DNA of 64,000 nucleotides, from positions 186,001 through 250,000 of the forward strand of contig NZ_JALAMO010000001.1 of the NCBI RefSeq assembly GCF_026790065.1, in the 5' to 3' direction. Origin of the DNA: Bacillus sp. N13C7. Its GTDB lineage: Bacteria > Bacillota > Bacilli > Bacillales > Bacillaceae. Below, one piece after another: positions 8,492 through 17,526 of this stretch. A program made the position numbers and the translations under genes. The notes under the pieces were generated by a model. It saw nothing but the letters and a program-made list of their open reading frames with translations. It did no database searches and had not been told where the DNA came from. Every line of letters starts with the position of its first letter. Position 1 is the first letter of the stretch.

Positions 8492-10252
8492 TTATTTCGC
8501 CACCTTCTTCTTCGAGTAATCCCGTTTCCGAGGCGCTATCAGAGAGACATCGACATCCTGATACTCAAATTCTGGCGCTTCATACGGGCTTACATGTTTA
8601 GCCATTGTTGTTTTGAGCCATTCATCATCATTACGTTCAGGATAATCCGGTTTATAATGGGCGCCCCTGCTTTCATTGCGGTTGTAAGCGCCAAGGGTAA
8701 TCACCCTCGCAAGCTGAAGCATGTTCGAGAACTGGCGTGTGAACATTGCCCCCTGGTTGCTCCATTTTGTCGTGTCATTGATGTTGATCTTTTTAAACCG
8801 CTCCATTAATTCCTGAATTTTGTCATCCGTTTTCAAAAGCTTGTCATTATGGCGGACAACCGTTACGTTCGCCGTCATCCACTCACCGAGCTCTTTGTGA
8901 AGAACATAAGCATTTTCGGTTCCGTCCATACTCATAATCTCAGCCCATTTTTCTTCTTCTTTTTTGACGTGAGCGTCGAATAAAGATGAAGACATGTCTT
9001 CTGCAGAAGATTCTAAGCCGTTTACATATTTCACCGCATTCGGTCCAGCCACCATTCCTCCGTAAATTGCGGAGAGCAGGGAGTTTGCTCCCAAACGGTT
9101 GCCGCCGTGCATAGAGTAATCACATTCTCCAGCTGCAAACAGCCCAGAGATGTTTGTCATTTGATCGTAATCCACCCATAAACCGCCCATAGAATAATGG
9201 ACCGCCGGGAAGATTTTCATCGGAAGCTTCCGCGGGTCGTCTCCCATGAATTTCTCATAAATCTCAATGATACCGCCAAGCTTAATGTCAAGCTCTTTCG
9301 GATCTTTATGAGACAGATCGAGATACACCATGTTTTCGCCGTTAATGCCGAGCTTCTGGTTTACACATACATCAAATATTTCGCGTGTCGCAATATCACG
9401 CGGCACCAGGTTTCCGTAAGCCGGATATTTTTCCTCCAGGAAATACCACGGTTTACCGTCTTTATATGTCCACACGCGTCCGCCTTCACCGCGCGCTGAT
9501 TCACTCATCAGTCTTAGTTTGTCATCACCCGGTATGGCTGTCGGGTGGATTTGAATGAATTCTCCGTTTGCATAATACGCTCCCTGCTGATAAACGATTG
9601 ATGCAGCAGATCCTGTATTAATCATGGAGTTAGTTGACTTTCCAAAAATGATTCCCGGTCCGCCCGTCGCCATAATGACAGCGTCAGAACGGAAGGATTC
9701 AATTTGCATGTTTGTCAGGTTTTGCGCCACAATTCCGCGGCAGGTTCTGTCATCATCTAATACAGCGCCAAGGAATTCCCAGCCTTCGTATTTTGTGACC
9801 AGACCCGCAACTTCGTATCTGCGCACTTGCTCGTCCAGTGCGTAAAGAAGCTGCTGCCCCGTCGTCGCACCCGCATAAGCTGTTCTGTGGTGCTGTGTAC
9901 CCCCGAATCGGCGGAAATCAAGGAGCCCTTCAGGCGTCCGGTTAAACATAACGCCCATCCGGTCTAATAAGTGGATGATCGAAGGCGCCGCTTCACACAT
10001 CGCTTTGACTGGCGGCTGGTTGGCAAGAAAGTCTCCCCCATATACCGTATCATCAAAATGTTCCCACGGAGAGTCACCTTCCCCTTTTGTATTGACCGCT
10101 CCGTTTATGCCGCCTTGCGCACAAACTGAATGAGAACGTTTGACAGGAACGATGGAAAACAGCTTAACCGCCATTCCTGATTCCGCTGCTTTAATTGTCG
10201 CCATGAGGCCGGCAAGACCCCCGCCGACTACGATAATGCTTGATTGACTCAT
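8492..10252 (-). CDS. sdhA: succinate dehydrogenase flavoprotein subunit
   Basis: 586 residues. Oxidises succinate to fumarate in the TCA cycle with covalently bound FAD. The N-terminal Rossmann motif is IIVVGGGLAGLMATI. The FAD-histidine region is KRSHSVCAQGGING (near residue 40), substrate-site residues lie in the HPTAI and GEGGRVW stretches near 240-260, and R-G-A-H-Y occurs near 530. It lies between sdhC and sdhB, separated from sdhC by about 33 bases. Confidence 0.98.
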   Translation of the reverse strand: MSQSSIIVVGGGLAGLMATIKAAESGMAVKLFSIVPVKRSHSVCAQGGINGAVNTKGEGDSPWEHFDDTVYGGDFLANQPPVKAMCEAAPSIIHLLDRMGVMFNRTPEGLLDFRRFGGTQHHRTAYAGATTGQQLLYALDEQVRRYEVAGLVTKYEGWEFLGAVLDDDRTCRGIVAQNLTNMQIESFRSDAVIMATGGPGIIFGKSTNSMINTGSAASIVYQQGAYYANGEFIQIHPTAIPGDDKLRLMSESARGEGGRVWTYKDGKPWYFLEEKYPAYGNLVPRDIATREIFDVCVNQKLGINGENMVYLDLSHKDPKELDIKLGGIIEIYEKFMGDDPRKLPMKIFPAVHYSMGGLWVDYDQMTNISGLFAAGECDYSMHGGNRLGANSLLSAIYGGMVAGPNAVKYVNGLESSAEDMSSSLFDAHVKKEEEKWAEIMSMDGTENAYVLHKELGEWMTANVTVVRHNDKLLKTDDKIQELMERFKKININDTTKWSNQGAMFTRQFSNMLQLARVITLGAYNRNESRGAHYKPDYPERNDDEWLKTTMAKHVSPYEAPEFEYQDVDVSLIAPRKRDYSKKKVAK

Positions 10253-10285
10253 GATAGCCCCTCTCCCTCTAGTAATCTAGTACTC

Positions 10286-10894
10286 TTATACAAATGCAAA
10301 AATCGCTTTTAAGCCTACGTATGACAGTGCAACAAAGATAATCAGCGTAACGTATGTCGAAATTCTTTGAGAACGAGGCGTTACCGTGATGCCCCATGTA
10401 ACAGCGAAAGACCATAAACCGTTCGAGAAGTGGAAAATTGTTGATAAAACACCGACAATGTAAAAGCCAAGCATAGCCGGAGAGCTTAAAATATTCGCCA
10501 TCATATCGAAATTGACTTCAGCGCCCATTTGTGCGGCAATGCGGGTCTCCCACACGTGCCAGCTTACAAAAATGAGGGTGATGATACCGGTTACACGCTG
10601 CAGGACGAAGAGCCAGTTTCTCATATAGCTGTATTGGCCTGCGTTATTTTTTGCAGTAAACGCTATGTACACACCATAAACTGCATGATAAATTAATGGT
10701 AAGAAGATAATAAAAATTTCCAAAGCATACCTGAAAGGCAGACTATCCATAAAATGAGCAGCATTATTGAATGCTTCAGCGCCCCTTGCGGCAAACTGGT
10801 TGACGACTAAATGCTGAATGAGAAAGATGCCGACCGGTATAACGCCAAGCAAGGAATGCAATCTTCGAAAATAAAACTCTCTGTTCCCAGACAT
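10286..10894 (-). CDS. sdhC: succinate dehydrogenase cytochrome b558 subunit
   Basis: 202 residues, five hydrophobic segments (about 12-30, 60-80, 95-115, 140-160, 175-198). Membrane anchor that binds two haems; histidines suited to this occur in LLGV...FLIQHL, IYHAVYG, SWHVWE and IFHFSNG. Reduces menaquinone. First gene of the operon; GGGGG ribosome binding site upstream of ATG 10894. Confidence 0.97.
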   Translation of the reverse strand: MSGNREFYFRRLHSLLGVIPVGIFLIQHLVVNQFAARGAEAFNNAAHFMDSLPFRYALEIFIIFLPLIYHAVYGVYIAFTAKNNAGQYSYMRNWLFVLQRVTGIITLIFVSWHVWETRIAAQMGAEVNFDMMANILSSPAMLGFYIVGVLSTIFHFSNGLWSFAVTWGITVTPRSQRISTYVTLIIFVALSYVGLKAIFAFV

Positions 10895-10990
10895 TACTTT
10901 ACCCCCTGTTTGATAAGTGCAAAATGTGCTAAATCTCTTCCCCCACTTCTTTCAATTGTAAGCACTTTATTAAGATTTATTGACAATTTC

Positions 10991-11019
10991 ATTTTACTCC
11001 TCCCTCAAAAGGGCGTCAA
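10991..11019 (-). promoter_or_regulatory. sdhCAB promoter
   Basis: TTGACG (11014-11019), 17-base spacer, TAAAAT (10991-10996) on the minus strand, giving a 5' leader of about 90 bases. The spacer includes a GGGAGGAG stretch. Confidence 0.8.
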
Positions 11020-11153
11020 GAAAACGCGTACATAAATTATAATTTTCCGAATTGATTAGTTGATTTAAAAATTTTATTTTATCAATATATATTTCTGCTT
11101 AATTTTTCATTAGAATTACAGGATCATTCTGTAATCCTCCCCCCTGTTTGGGC

Positions 11154-11159
11154 TATAAT
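11154..11159 (+). promoter_or_regulatory. -10 element upstream of yslB
   Basis: TATAAT about 27 bases before the yslB start, with GGAGAG as the ribosome binding site. A matching -35 is not evident in the C-rich sequence before it. Confidence 0.5.
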
Positions 11160-11185
11160 ATACGAAGGAGAGAGGGGAGACAGAT

Positions 11186-11632
11186 ATGAAGTCTAAATAT
11201 GAAGCATCTATTGATCACCTAAAAGAAATTGAAATGAACGCCTATGCCTACGAACTAATACGAGAGATCGTTCTCCCAGATATGCTTGGCCAAGATTACT
11301 CTTCCATGATGTATTGGGCTGGAAAACATCTCGCCCGTAAGTTTCCTCTTGAATCATGGGAGGAATTTCCGGCCTTCTTTGAAGAAGCAGGCTGGGGAAC
11401 TCTCACCAACGTAAGCGCTAAAAAACAGGAGCTTGAATTTGAACTTGAGGGGCCGATCATTTCCAACCGGCTTAAACATCAGAAAGAACCTTGCTTTCAG
11501 CTGGAAGCCGGTTTTATCGCTGAACAAATTCAATTAATGAATGATCAGATTGCCGAATCATATGAACAAGTGAAAAAGAGAGCCGATAAAGTGGTTCTGA
11601 CTGTGAAATGGGATATGAAAGACCCAGTGTAA
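11186..11632 (+). CDS. yslB: DUF2507 protein YslB
   Basis: 148 residues, no signal peptide or membrane segment. Belongs to the DUF2507 (YslB) family, a fold related to 4-vinyl-reductase/haem-NO-binding-like domains; recognised from its position opposite lysC and from the sequence MYWAGKHLARKFPLESWEEFPAFFEEAGWG. No function is established. Transcribed against the sdh and lysC genes and closed by a bidirectional terminator. Confidence 0.85.
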   Translation: MKSKYEASIDHLKEIEMNAYAYELIREIVLPDMLGQDYSSMMYWAGKHLARKFPLESWEEFPAFFEEAGWGTLTNVSAKKQELEFELEGPIISNRLKHQKEPCFQLEAGFIAEQIQLMNDQIAESYEQVKKRADKVVLTVKWDMKDPV

Positions 11633-11671
11633 TCAAAAAGGCGGTGACTGCATAGTCCCGCCTTTTTGATT
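11633..11671. terminator. bidirectional terminator between yslB and lysC
   Basis: AATCAAAAAGGCGG / CCGCCTTTTTGATT stem with A-run on one side and T-run on the other; serves convergent yslB and lysC. Confidence 0.88.
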
Positions 11672-11675
11672 GCCA

Positions 11676-12170
11676 TTACACAGCTGAAGGGTGTTTTGAA
11701 AGCTCAAATGCATCGTGGAGCGCTTCGACTGCTTTCACCATGTCATTTTCGCTTACCACTGTTGACACTTTGATTTCAGATGTGCTGACCATTTTGATTA
11801 AAATGTTTTTTTCCGCCAGTACAGCAAACATTTCAGCCGCTACACCAGGGTTTGAGACCATCCCGGATCCGACAATGGAGACTTTAGCCAATTTGCTTTC
11901 TGTCTCAATTTTTTCGTATTCAAGCGCGTCTTTATATTCTTCAAGCACCGCAACGGTTTGGTCTGCGTCTTCTGTTTTGACAGAGAAGGAAATTCCGGTC
12001 TGATTGTCTCCGGCCTGCGTTTGGATAATGATATCCACGTTAATGTTTCTTTTGGCAAGCGTTGTAAAAATAGTAGACAAAGTTGTCAGGCCGCCAGTCA
12101 GCCCGTAAATGGTTACCCGTGTGATTTGATCTTCGAACGCAATGCCTCTGACAATTAAATTTTGCTCCAT
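11676..12170 (-). CDS. lysC: aspartokinase II beta subunit (internal in-frame start)
   Basis: ATG at 12170 is codon 246 of lysC and has a strong internal ribosome binding site, GAGGAGGAATCATCC, directly before it. The product (164 residues, starting MEQNLIVRG) contains only the regulatory ACT domains. In B. subtilis the aspartokinase II beta subunit is known to be made by such independent internal initiation; the conserved ribosome binding site here is direct support. Confidence 0.85.
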   Translation of the reverse strand: MEQNLIVRGIAFEDQITRVTIYGLTGGLTTLSTIFTTLAKRNINVDIIIQTQAGDNQTGISFSVKTEDADQTVAVLEEYKDALEYEKIETESKLAKVSIVGSGMVSNPGVAAEMFAVLAEKNILIKMVSTSEIKVSTVVSENDMVKAVEALHDAFELSKHPSAV

Positions 12171-12905
12171 GGATGATTCCTCCTCAATTAATGTTCCCGC
12201 TTCTGTTTCTGTGCTTGAACGCACTTCTAAAGGCACTTGGTAATTTTTTGCGAATTCAACGGCTCTCGGATGAAGAACGCCGGCGCCTAAATTGGCTAGC
12301 TCGAGCATTTCATCGTATGAAATGCCGGCAAGCTTTCTCGCTGATTTCACATAGCGCGGATCGGTTGTAAACACTCCGGGCACGTCTGTGTAAATGTCAC
12401 ATTTATCCGCTTTTAATGCGGCAGCCAAAGCAACTGCTGTTGTATCTGAACCGCCCCGGCCCAATGTCGTGATTTCACAATCCTCCGTCATGCCTTGGAA
12501 TCCTGCGACAATAACAACCTTTCCTTGCTCAAGCTGATCTGCTAAAACCGAAGTGTCGATATCTGTAATTCTGGCGTTCCCGTGAACGGCTTCCGTGCGG
12601 ATTCCCGCCTGCCAGCCAGTATAGGACACAGCGTCATAGCCTTTTTCCTGCAGTGCCATTGAAAGCAGGGAAATGGTAACCTGCTCGCCTGTTGCCAGCA
12701 GCATATCCATTTCACGTTTGCTCGGCTGGTCAGAAATTGCTTTTGCAAGGCTGACCAATTCGTCAGTGGATTTTCCCATAGCCGAAACGACAACAACGAC
12801 TTGATGGCCTTTCTGTTTTTCAGCAATCGCGCGGTTTGCCGCATTTTGAATTTTTTCGACTGAGCCGACGGAAGTCCCTCCGAATTTTTGTACGATAAGA
12901 CCCAT
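11676..12905 (-). CDS. lysC: lysine-sensitive aspartokinase II, alpha subunit
   Basis: 409 residues. Phosphorylates aspartate, the first step to lysine, diaminopimelate, threonine and methionine. N-terminal kinase domain (KFGGTSVGS at residue 7, TLGRGGSDTTA near 147). Two ACT domains follow, about 260-335 and 340-405 (TIYGLTGG, VSIVGSGMVSNPG). An in-frame internal start gives the beta subunit. A lysine riboswitch precedes the gene. Confidence 0.97.
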   Translation of the reverse strand: MGLIVQKFGGTSVGSVEKIQNAANRAIAEKQKGHQVVVVVSAMGKSTDELVSLAKAISDQPSKREMDMLLATGEQVTISLLSMALQEKGYDAVSYTGWQAGIRTEAVHGNARITDIDTSVLADQLEQGKVVIVAGFQGMTEDCEITTLGRGGSDTTAVALAAALKADKCDIYTDVPGVFTTDPRYVKSARKLAGISYDEMLELANLGAGVLHPRAVEFAKNYQVPLEVRSSTETEAGTLIEEESSMEQNLIVRGIAFEDQITRVTIYGLTGGLTTLSTIFTTLAKRNINVDIIIQTQAGDNQTGISFSVKTEDADQTVAVLEEYKDALEYEKIETESKLAKVSIVGSGMVSNPGVAAEMFAVLAEKNILIKMVSTSEIKVSTVVSENDMVKAVEALHDAFELSKHPSAV

Positions 12906-12965
12906 GTATTACCACCCTTTACATTTTGGTTCGTGCGGGTGAGGAGAAAGAGCGCTTTGTCCACA

Positions 12966-13003
12966 ATAAAAAAAGCAATGAGAGGAATTGCTCTCATTGC
13001 TAA
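12966..13003 (-). terminator. riboswitch-controlled terminator of lysC
   Basis: AGCAATGAGAG / CTCTCATTGCT hairpin followed by seven Ts on the minus strand, between the lysine aptamer and the lysC start. This is the expression platform of the lysine riboswitch. Confidence 0.9.
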
Positions 13004-13009
13004 TCAATT

Positions 13010-13215
13010 AATCATCATGAATGATTATGAACAACGAGATAGCCCTCCAAGAAAATGATTTCTTGACAGCCTTACATTTATTCAATGCACGGCCAGCAAA
13101 TAATACCGATGGGGTTTTATTTGCTTCGGCGACGCTCCCCTTTCAGCCTTTTTCACAGAATCCATCTTTCTCCAAAGGCTTACTCTTGAAGTTCGCACCT
13201 CTATCTTCACCATAT
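13010..13215 (-). ncRNA. lysine riboswitch (L-box) of lysC
   Basis: The minus strand carries the conserved L-box core. AGAGGTGCGAAC lies near 13195, AGAGTAAGCC follows, then GATGGATTCTGTGAAAAAGG, GAAAGGGGAGCGTCGCCGAAGC near 13135, and GGCTGTCAAG with an AT-rich 3' part. Lysine binding favours the terminator at 12966-13003 and so represses lysC. The stretch 12906-13275 has no protein gene; it is fully explained by leader, riboswitch and promoter. Confidence 0.95.
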
Positions 13216-13244
13216 AACACGATCTAACTTTGAAATTAGTTCAC

Positions 13245-13273
13245 ATTTTATCAGATCTTTTTTAAAAGGACAA
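13245..13273 (-). promoter_or_regulatory. lysC promoter
   Basis: TTGTCC (13268-13273), 17-base spacer, TAAAAT (13245-13250) on the minus strand, three bases after the uvrC stop. Confidence 0.75.
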
Positions 13274-13275
13274 CA

Positions 13276-15048
13276 TTATTTTTGCAATTTTTCGTAAAGA
13301 AGTTGAGCCGCCGCTGAGGGAACGCCCGCTTTTTTGATGTCCTCAAGGCTTGCTTCCTTCATTTTTTTTACGGAACCGAAATGCTTTAACAGCATTTTCT
13401 TTCTTTTCTCCCCGATACCCGGGATGTCGTCCAATACGGATTGAAACGCGCTTTTTCCGCGGATTTGCCTGTGAAAGCTGATCGCAAAACGGTGCACCTC
13501 GTCCTGAATCCGCTGCAGGAGGTAAAATTCCTGGCTGTTTCGCTCCAGATACACCGCCTCCAACGGATCCCCGATCAGTAAATTTGAGGTTCTGTGCTTT
13601 TCGTCTTTCGCTAAACCGGCGATCGGGATATCTAAGCCGAGTTCATTTTCAATGACATCCCTTGCAGCATTGATCTGCCCTTTTCCTCCGTCGATGATGA
13701 TCAGATCAGGCAGCGGCAGGTTTTCACGAAGCACTCTCGTATAGCGTCTTCTGACAACCTCTCTCATCGAACCGTAATCATCCGGCCCTGTAACGGTTTT
13801 GATTTTATATTTGCGGTATTCCTTTTTGTTCGGTTTGCCGTCGATAAACACGATCATCGCGGAAACCGGATTTGTCCCCTGTATGTTTGAGTTATCAAAC
13901 GCTTCAATTCTGTAAGGCGTATAAATATTTAATGCATCTCCCAGTTTTTGCACAGCACCGATGGAACGTTCCTCATCCCGTTCGATTAAGGAGAATTTTT
14001 CTTTCAGCGCTATTTTCGCATTTTTATGGGCCAGCATGAGCAGTTCTTTCTTCGGGCCTTTCTTAGGTTGGTGGACGTTTGTTTCCAGCAGCTGCTCAAT
14101 CATGGATTGATCTACGCTGTCCGGCACCAAAATTTCTTTCGGAAGGAAGTGGTTGTTTTTTGAATAGAATTGCCCGATGAATGTAAGAAACTCTTCATCT
14201 GCTTCCTGATAGAGCGGAAACATGCTGACATCGCGTTCAATGAGCTTCCCTTGGCGGATGAAAAAGACCTGTACGCACATCCAGCCTTTATCATATGCGT
14301 AGGCAAATACGTCACGGTCGACTAGATCGTTCATCGTCATTTTTTGTTTTTCCATCGTTGACTCAATATGGGCGATTTGGTCACGAAACTCTTTTGCCCG
14401 TTCAAACTCAAGATTCTCGGCAGCTTCACGCATTTTCTCTTCAAGTTCTTTTTTGACCTCATTATAGCCGCCCTTTAAGAAACGGGTAATGCTCTCAACC
14501 AGCTCTCTGTTCGTCTCTTCGGAAATGTCCTTTACGCACGGAGCGAGACATTGGCCCAGGTGATAGTAAAGGCACACTCTGTCCGGCAGCTTGGAGCATT
14601 TTCTGAGTGGATACAGCCGGTCGAGCAGTTTTTTTGTTTCCCTTGCTGCCTGTACATTCGGGTACGGCCCGAAATAGCGCCCTTTGTCTTTTTTGACATT
14701 GCGGGTGACAATCAGCCTTGGGTGGCGTTCATGGGTGAGTTTTATGAAAGGATAGGTTTTGTCGTCTTTGAGCATGACGTTGTATTTCGGATCATGCTTT
14801 TTGATGAGATTCATTTCTAAAATAAGCGCTTCAAGATTGGAGGACGTCACGATATATTCAAAATCCTCGATTTCCGTCACAAGCCTTTGTGTTTTCGCAT
14901 CGTGAGAACCGGTGAAGTAGGAGCGCACTCTGTTTTTCAGCACCTTTGCTTTTCCTACGTAGATCACAGTCTGCTGCCGGTCCTTCATGAGATAACACCC
15001 GGGCTGATCGGGAAGGAGGGCGAGTTTTTCTTTCAGTTGTTTGTTCAT
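13276..15048 (-). CDS. uvrC: UvrABC excinuclease subunit C
   Basis: 590 residues. Makes both incisions during nucleotide excision repair. GIY-YIG nuclease at residues about 13-90 ([16 protein letters not shown]), UVR domain near 195-235, RNase H-like endonuclease core near 370-500 ([28 protein letters not shown]), and a C-terminal double helix-hairpin-helix ([20 protein letters not shown]). Single gene between trxA and lysC; a candidate LexA box overlaps its promoter. Confidence 0.98.
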   Translation of the reverse strand: MNKQLKEKLALLPDQPGCYLMKDRQQTVIYVGKAKVLKNRVRSYFTGSHDAKTQRLVTEIEDFEYIVTSSNLEALILEMNLIKKHDPKYNVMLKDDKTYPFIKLTHERHPRLIVTRNVKKDKGRYFGPYPNVQAARETKKLLDRLYPLRKCSKLPDRVCLYYHLGQCLAPCVKDISEETNRELVESITRFLKGGYNEVKKELEEKMREAAENLEFERAKEFRDQIAHIESTMEKQKMTMNDLVDRDVFAYAYDKGWMCVQVFFIRQGKLIERDVSMFPLYQEADEEFLTFIGQFYSKNNHFLPKEILVPDSVDQSMIEQLLETNVHQPKKGPKKELLMLAHKNAKIALKEKFSLIERDEERSIGAVQKLGDALNIYTPYRIEAFDNSNIQGTNPVSAMIVFIDGKPNKKEYRKYKIKTVTGPDDYGSMREVVRRRYTRVLRENLPLPDLIIIDGGKGQINAARDVIENELGLDIPIAGLAKDEKHRTSNLLIGDPLEAVYLERNSQEFYLLQRIQDEVHRFAISFHRQIRGKSAFQSVLDDIPGIGEKRKKMLLKHFGSVKKMKEASLEDIKKAGVPSAAAQLLYEKLQK

Positions 15049-15092
15049 ATGTTACCCTTCCTTATGTTTAATCCTTTATTTCCAGTTTAACA

Positions 15093-15106
15093 CGAACGTT
15101 TGTTTT
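15093..15106 (-). promoter_or_regulatory. candidate LexA (DinR) box upstream of uvrC
   Basis: AAAACAAACGTTCG on the minus strand agrees with the Gram-positive SOS box core GAAC-N4-GTTC at most positions (only the first two bases of the left arm differ). It lies 45-58 bases before the uvrC start, in the promoter region. Confidence 0.5.
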
Positions 15107-15130
15107 TCTCTATGATTCACGATTGGCGAA

Positions 15131-15163
15131 TAAAAAAAGCGATCCCTCCATCGGAATCGCTCT
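15131..15163 (-). terminator. trxA terminator
   Basis: AGCGATTCC / GGGATCGCT stem followed by seven Ts on the minus strand, about 20 bases after the trxA stop. Confidence 0.85.
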
Positions 15164-15183
15164 GGCATGTAAGCAGCCGAAAA

Positions 15184-15498
15184 TTAAAGATGTTTGTTTA
15201 CAAGCTCTTGAAGCGCTTCTTTCGGTTTGAAGCCGACTGAAGTTTCAACTACTTCGCCGTCTTTTAACACGAGAAGTGTCGGGATGCTCATAACGCCGTA
15301 TTTTCCGGCAGTTTCTTGGTTCTCATCCACGTCGATTTTTACGATTTTCAGTTTGTCTCCCATTTCTTGATCAAGTTCTTCAAGAACAGGTGCAATCATT
15401 TTACAAGGTCCGCACCAAGGAGCCCAGAAGTCTGCCAGTACGACGCCTTCGCTTGTTTCAGCTGAGAAAGATTGATCAGTTGCTTTTACGATAGCCAT
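15184..15498 (-). CDS. trxA: thioredoxin
   Basis: 104 residues with the active site WCGPCK near residue 28 and the cis-proline region [11 protein letters not shown] near 72. General cytoplasmic disulfide reductase, an essential gene in B. subtilis. GGAGG ribosome binding site upstream of ATG 15498; TATACT about 40 bases upstream can serve as a -10. Single-gene unit. Confidence 0.98.
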
Positions 15499-15646
15499 TA
15501 TTGAATTCCTCCAATTGTGAAATGATGATTTTTAGTATAGCATCTCCCATTCGTTCACGCTATTTTAATGCTTACAAATTATTTTTTCCTGATCACAACC
15601 GGTTTACTCATTTTTATCTGGATTGAATGGGATATGTCAGCTTTCA

Positions 15647-15718
15647 TTAAAACACAAATCTTATAATGGCTCCGATCACTACAATAGCCCCAATAATCAT
15701 TAAAATGGTACGAAGCAT
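15647..15718 (-). CDS. 23-residue membrane miniprotein
   Basis: Short ORF encoding MLRTILMIIGAIVVIGAII plus RFVF. ATG 15718 has GAGGAGATGTGACCCT upstream, a full ribosome binding site with normal spacing. One hydrophobic helix with a Gly-Ala pattern, and an arginine near each end, so it would insert in the membrane. It lies upstream of trxA and downstream of xsa's terminator. I recognise no family; function unknown. It is too short for standard gene finders. Confidence 0.6.
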   Translation of the reverse strand: MLRTILMIIGAIVVIGAIIRFVF

Positions 15719-15784
15719 AGGGTCACATCTCCTCTTCACTGTCATGTACTTTACCATGCCCTGCCGAAGCTGTTTTAAAACCTG

Positions 15785-15817
15785 AAAAAGAGCGCCGGCA
15801 TGAAGCGGCGCTCTCGC
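15785..15817 (-). terminator. xsa terminator
   Basis: GAGAGCGCCG / CGGCGCTC stem with T-run on the minus strand, just after the xsa stop at 15823. Confidence 0.88.
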
Positions 15818-15822
15818 AAAGT

Positions 15823-17310
15823 TTAAGAATCAGCATGCAGTGTGAGTAGGACGACTGACATTGGCGGCAGTTTTACTTTCAATTTGTTTTTGTTGAGCGT
15901 ATAGCGGCTGAAAGATTCCGGTTTGACGTGATGAGGATCGTCAAACGTATTATGCGCATTCATTTTTTCTGCCGTGAGAATGACTCCGGAATGGTCCGCT
16001 GTCTTGTGAAAGCCTCTCAGCTCAATCTCAGCCTCTGCTTTGTTTTGGTGATCGATGTTGCAGATCGTGATATGGATATCGCCTTGGGCTTGCTTCGATG
16101 CTGAAATGCTGATTTGCGGCAGCGTTTCGCCCTTCCATTCATAATCGGCAGACATTGTCTCTGTGTCTAAGAGAGAAGCGTCCTGGTGCACCTTGAACAT
16201 ATCAAATACATGGTACGTCGGTGTCAAAAGCATTTGCTCTCCCTCAGTCAAAATCATCGCTTGAAGAACGTTTACTGTTTGGGCGATGTTGGTCATTTGC
16301 ACCCGGCGGCAATGCTGATGGAAAATGTGGAAATGAGATGCCGCAACCAGTGCATCGCGAATGGTATTTTGCTGATAAAGGAAACCAGGGTTCGTGCCTG
16401 GCTCAGGATCAAACCACGTGCCCCATTCATCAATAATCAGCCCGACCCGCTGCTCCGGATCATACCGGTCCATAATCGTCCCATGCTTTTGAATCAATTC
16501 ATCGATGTATTTGGCTTTTTTCATCGTGATAAACCATTCATCCTCTGTGAATTCTGTTGCTGACCCTTTACCCTTCCAGAAATCACCCGGAATCGTGTAA
16601 TAATGGAGGCTCAATCCGTCCATCAGGCCAGCGGCTTTTTTCATGAGCACGTCGGTCCAATTAAAGTCATCTACATTTGCACCGCCGGCAATTTTATATA
16701 ATTCATTGCCGCTGTAATTGCGGACATAGGTTTGAAAACGCCGGTACAGATCTGCGTAGTATTCAGGGTGCATGTTGCCGCCGCAGCCCCAGTTCTCATT
16801 GCCCACGCCGAAATATTTCAGCTTCCAAGGCTCTTCTCTTCCATTTTGTTTTCTCCAGTCTGACATCGGCGTGCCGGCTTCAAACGTCATATACTCGATC
16901 CATTCCGCCATTTCCTGAACGGTTCCGCTTCCGACATTGCCGCAAATATAAGGCTCACATTCCAGCAGCTCGCAAAGCATCATGAATTCATGCGTTCCGA
17001 ATTCATTTGATTCAATCGTTCCGCCCCAGTGCGTATTAAGCATCGTCTTACGGTCACCGACACCGTTTGCCCAGTGGTATTCGTCCGCAAAACACCCGCC
17101 CGGCCATCTGAGGACAGGAATGTGCAGCTGTTTGAGCGCTTCCAGCACATCCTTTCGTATTCCGTTTATATTGGGAATGTTTGAGTCCTTCCCGACCCAA
17201 ATCCCTTCATAAATCCCTCTTCCTAAATGCTCTGCAAAATGACCGTATATATTTTTGTTAATGGTTCCTTTTACGATATCTGTTTGGATCACTGCTTGAT
17301 GTTCAGACAT
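15823..17310 (-). CDS. xsa: GH51 alpha-L-arabinofuranosidase Xsa (Abf2)
   Basis: 495 residues, no signal peptide, so intracellular. Removes terminal arabinofuranosyl units from arabino-oligosaccharides. GH51 features: [18 protein letters not shown] (residues 21-38), [13 protein letters not shown] near 75, the acid/base glutamate in [13 protein letters not shown] near 173, and the nucleophile in LIIDEWGTW near 295. A paralogue of abfA in this same window. AraR boxes and a cre lie upstream. Single-gene unit between terminators. Confidence 0.95.
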   Translation of the reverse strand: MSEHQAVIQTDIVKGTINKNIYGHFAEHLGRGIYEGIWVGKDSNIPNINGIRKDVLEALKQLHIPVLRWPGGCFADEYHWANGVGDRKTMLNTHWGGTIESNEFGTHEFMMLCELLECEPYICGNVGSGTVQEMAEWIEYMTFEAGTPMSDWRKQNGREEPWKLKYFGVGNENWGCGGNMHPEYYADLYRRFQTYVRNYSGNELYKIAGGANVDDFNWTDVLMKKAAGLMDGLSLHYYTIPGDFWKGKGSATEFTEDEWFITMKKAKYIDELIQKHGTIMDRYDPEQRVGLIIDEWGTWFDPEPGTNPGFLYQQNTIRDALVAASHFHIFHQHCRRVQMTNIAQTVNVLQAMILTEGEQMLLTPTYHVFDMFKVHQDASLLDTETMSADYEWKGETLPQISISASKQAQGDIHITICNIDHQNKAEAEIELRGFHKTADHSGVILTAEKMNAHNTFDDPHHVKPESFSRYTLNKNKLKVKLPPMSVVLLTLHADS

Positions 17311-17393
17311 GCCTGATCATTCCTTTCATACGAATATGAAAAGCACCACAGTCAAATATGTGATCTGTCTTTTGCCTGAGGAGTCAGCATGAA

Positions 17394-17407
17394 TGTAAGC
17401 GCTTTTA
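17394..17407 (+). promoter_or_regulatory. cre (CcpA) site of xsa
   Basis: TGTAAGCGCTTTTA, close to the cre consensus TGWAANCGNTNWCA, located at about the start of transcription of xsa. Confidence 0.7.
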
Positions 17408-17412
17408 AAGTA

Positions 17413-17441
17413 ACCATATTATATATGTTCGTACATGTCAA
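17413..17441 (-). promoter_or_regulatory. xsa promoter
   Basis: TTGACA (17436-17441), 17-base spacer, TATGGT (17413-17418) on the minus strand. The AraR box at 17423-17438 overlaps the -35 and spacer. Confidence 0.7.
17423..17438. promoter_or_regulatory. AraR operator 1 of xsa
   Basis: ATATGTTCGTACATGT, similar to the palindromic AraR consensus ATTTGTACGTACAAAT; overlaps the xsa promoter. Confidence 0.75.
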
Positions 17442-17463
17442 CGACATTTTTCCTAAACTTTTT

Positions 17464-17479
17464 ATTTGTACGTATGTAT
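17464..17479. promoter_or_regulatory. AraR operator 2 of xsa
   Basis: ATTTGTACGTATGTAT; centre 41 bp from operator 1, about four helical turns, as needed for cooperative AraR binding. Confidence 0.78.
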
Positions 17480-17492
17480 TTTTTGAAAAAAA

Positions 17493-17524
17493 TAAAACCC
17501 CGAACTTCAGCAGTCCGGGGTTTT
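17493..17524 (-). terminator. etfA terminator
   Basis: AAAACCCCGGAC / GTTCGGGGTTTT hairpin followed by a T-rich tail on the minus strand, directly after the etfA stop. Confidence 0.88.
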
Positions 17525-17526
17525 CT

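Noticed and set aside
12906-13275. Possible small genes in the gap upstream of lysC (frames at 12542-12997 and 13021-13227)
   Set aside because: The sequence is the lysine riboswitch with its terminator and promoter; the frames run through RNA structure and have no start signals.
16186-16563. 125-codon plus-strand frame inside xsa
   Set aside because: Antisense shadow of a well-supported GH51 gene; no promoter, ribosome binding site or recognisable domain.
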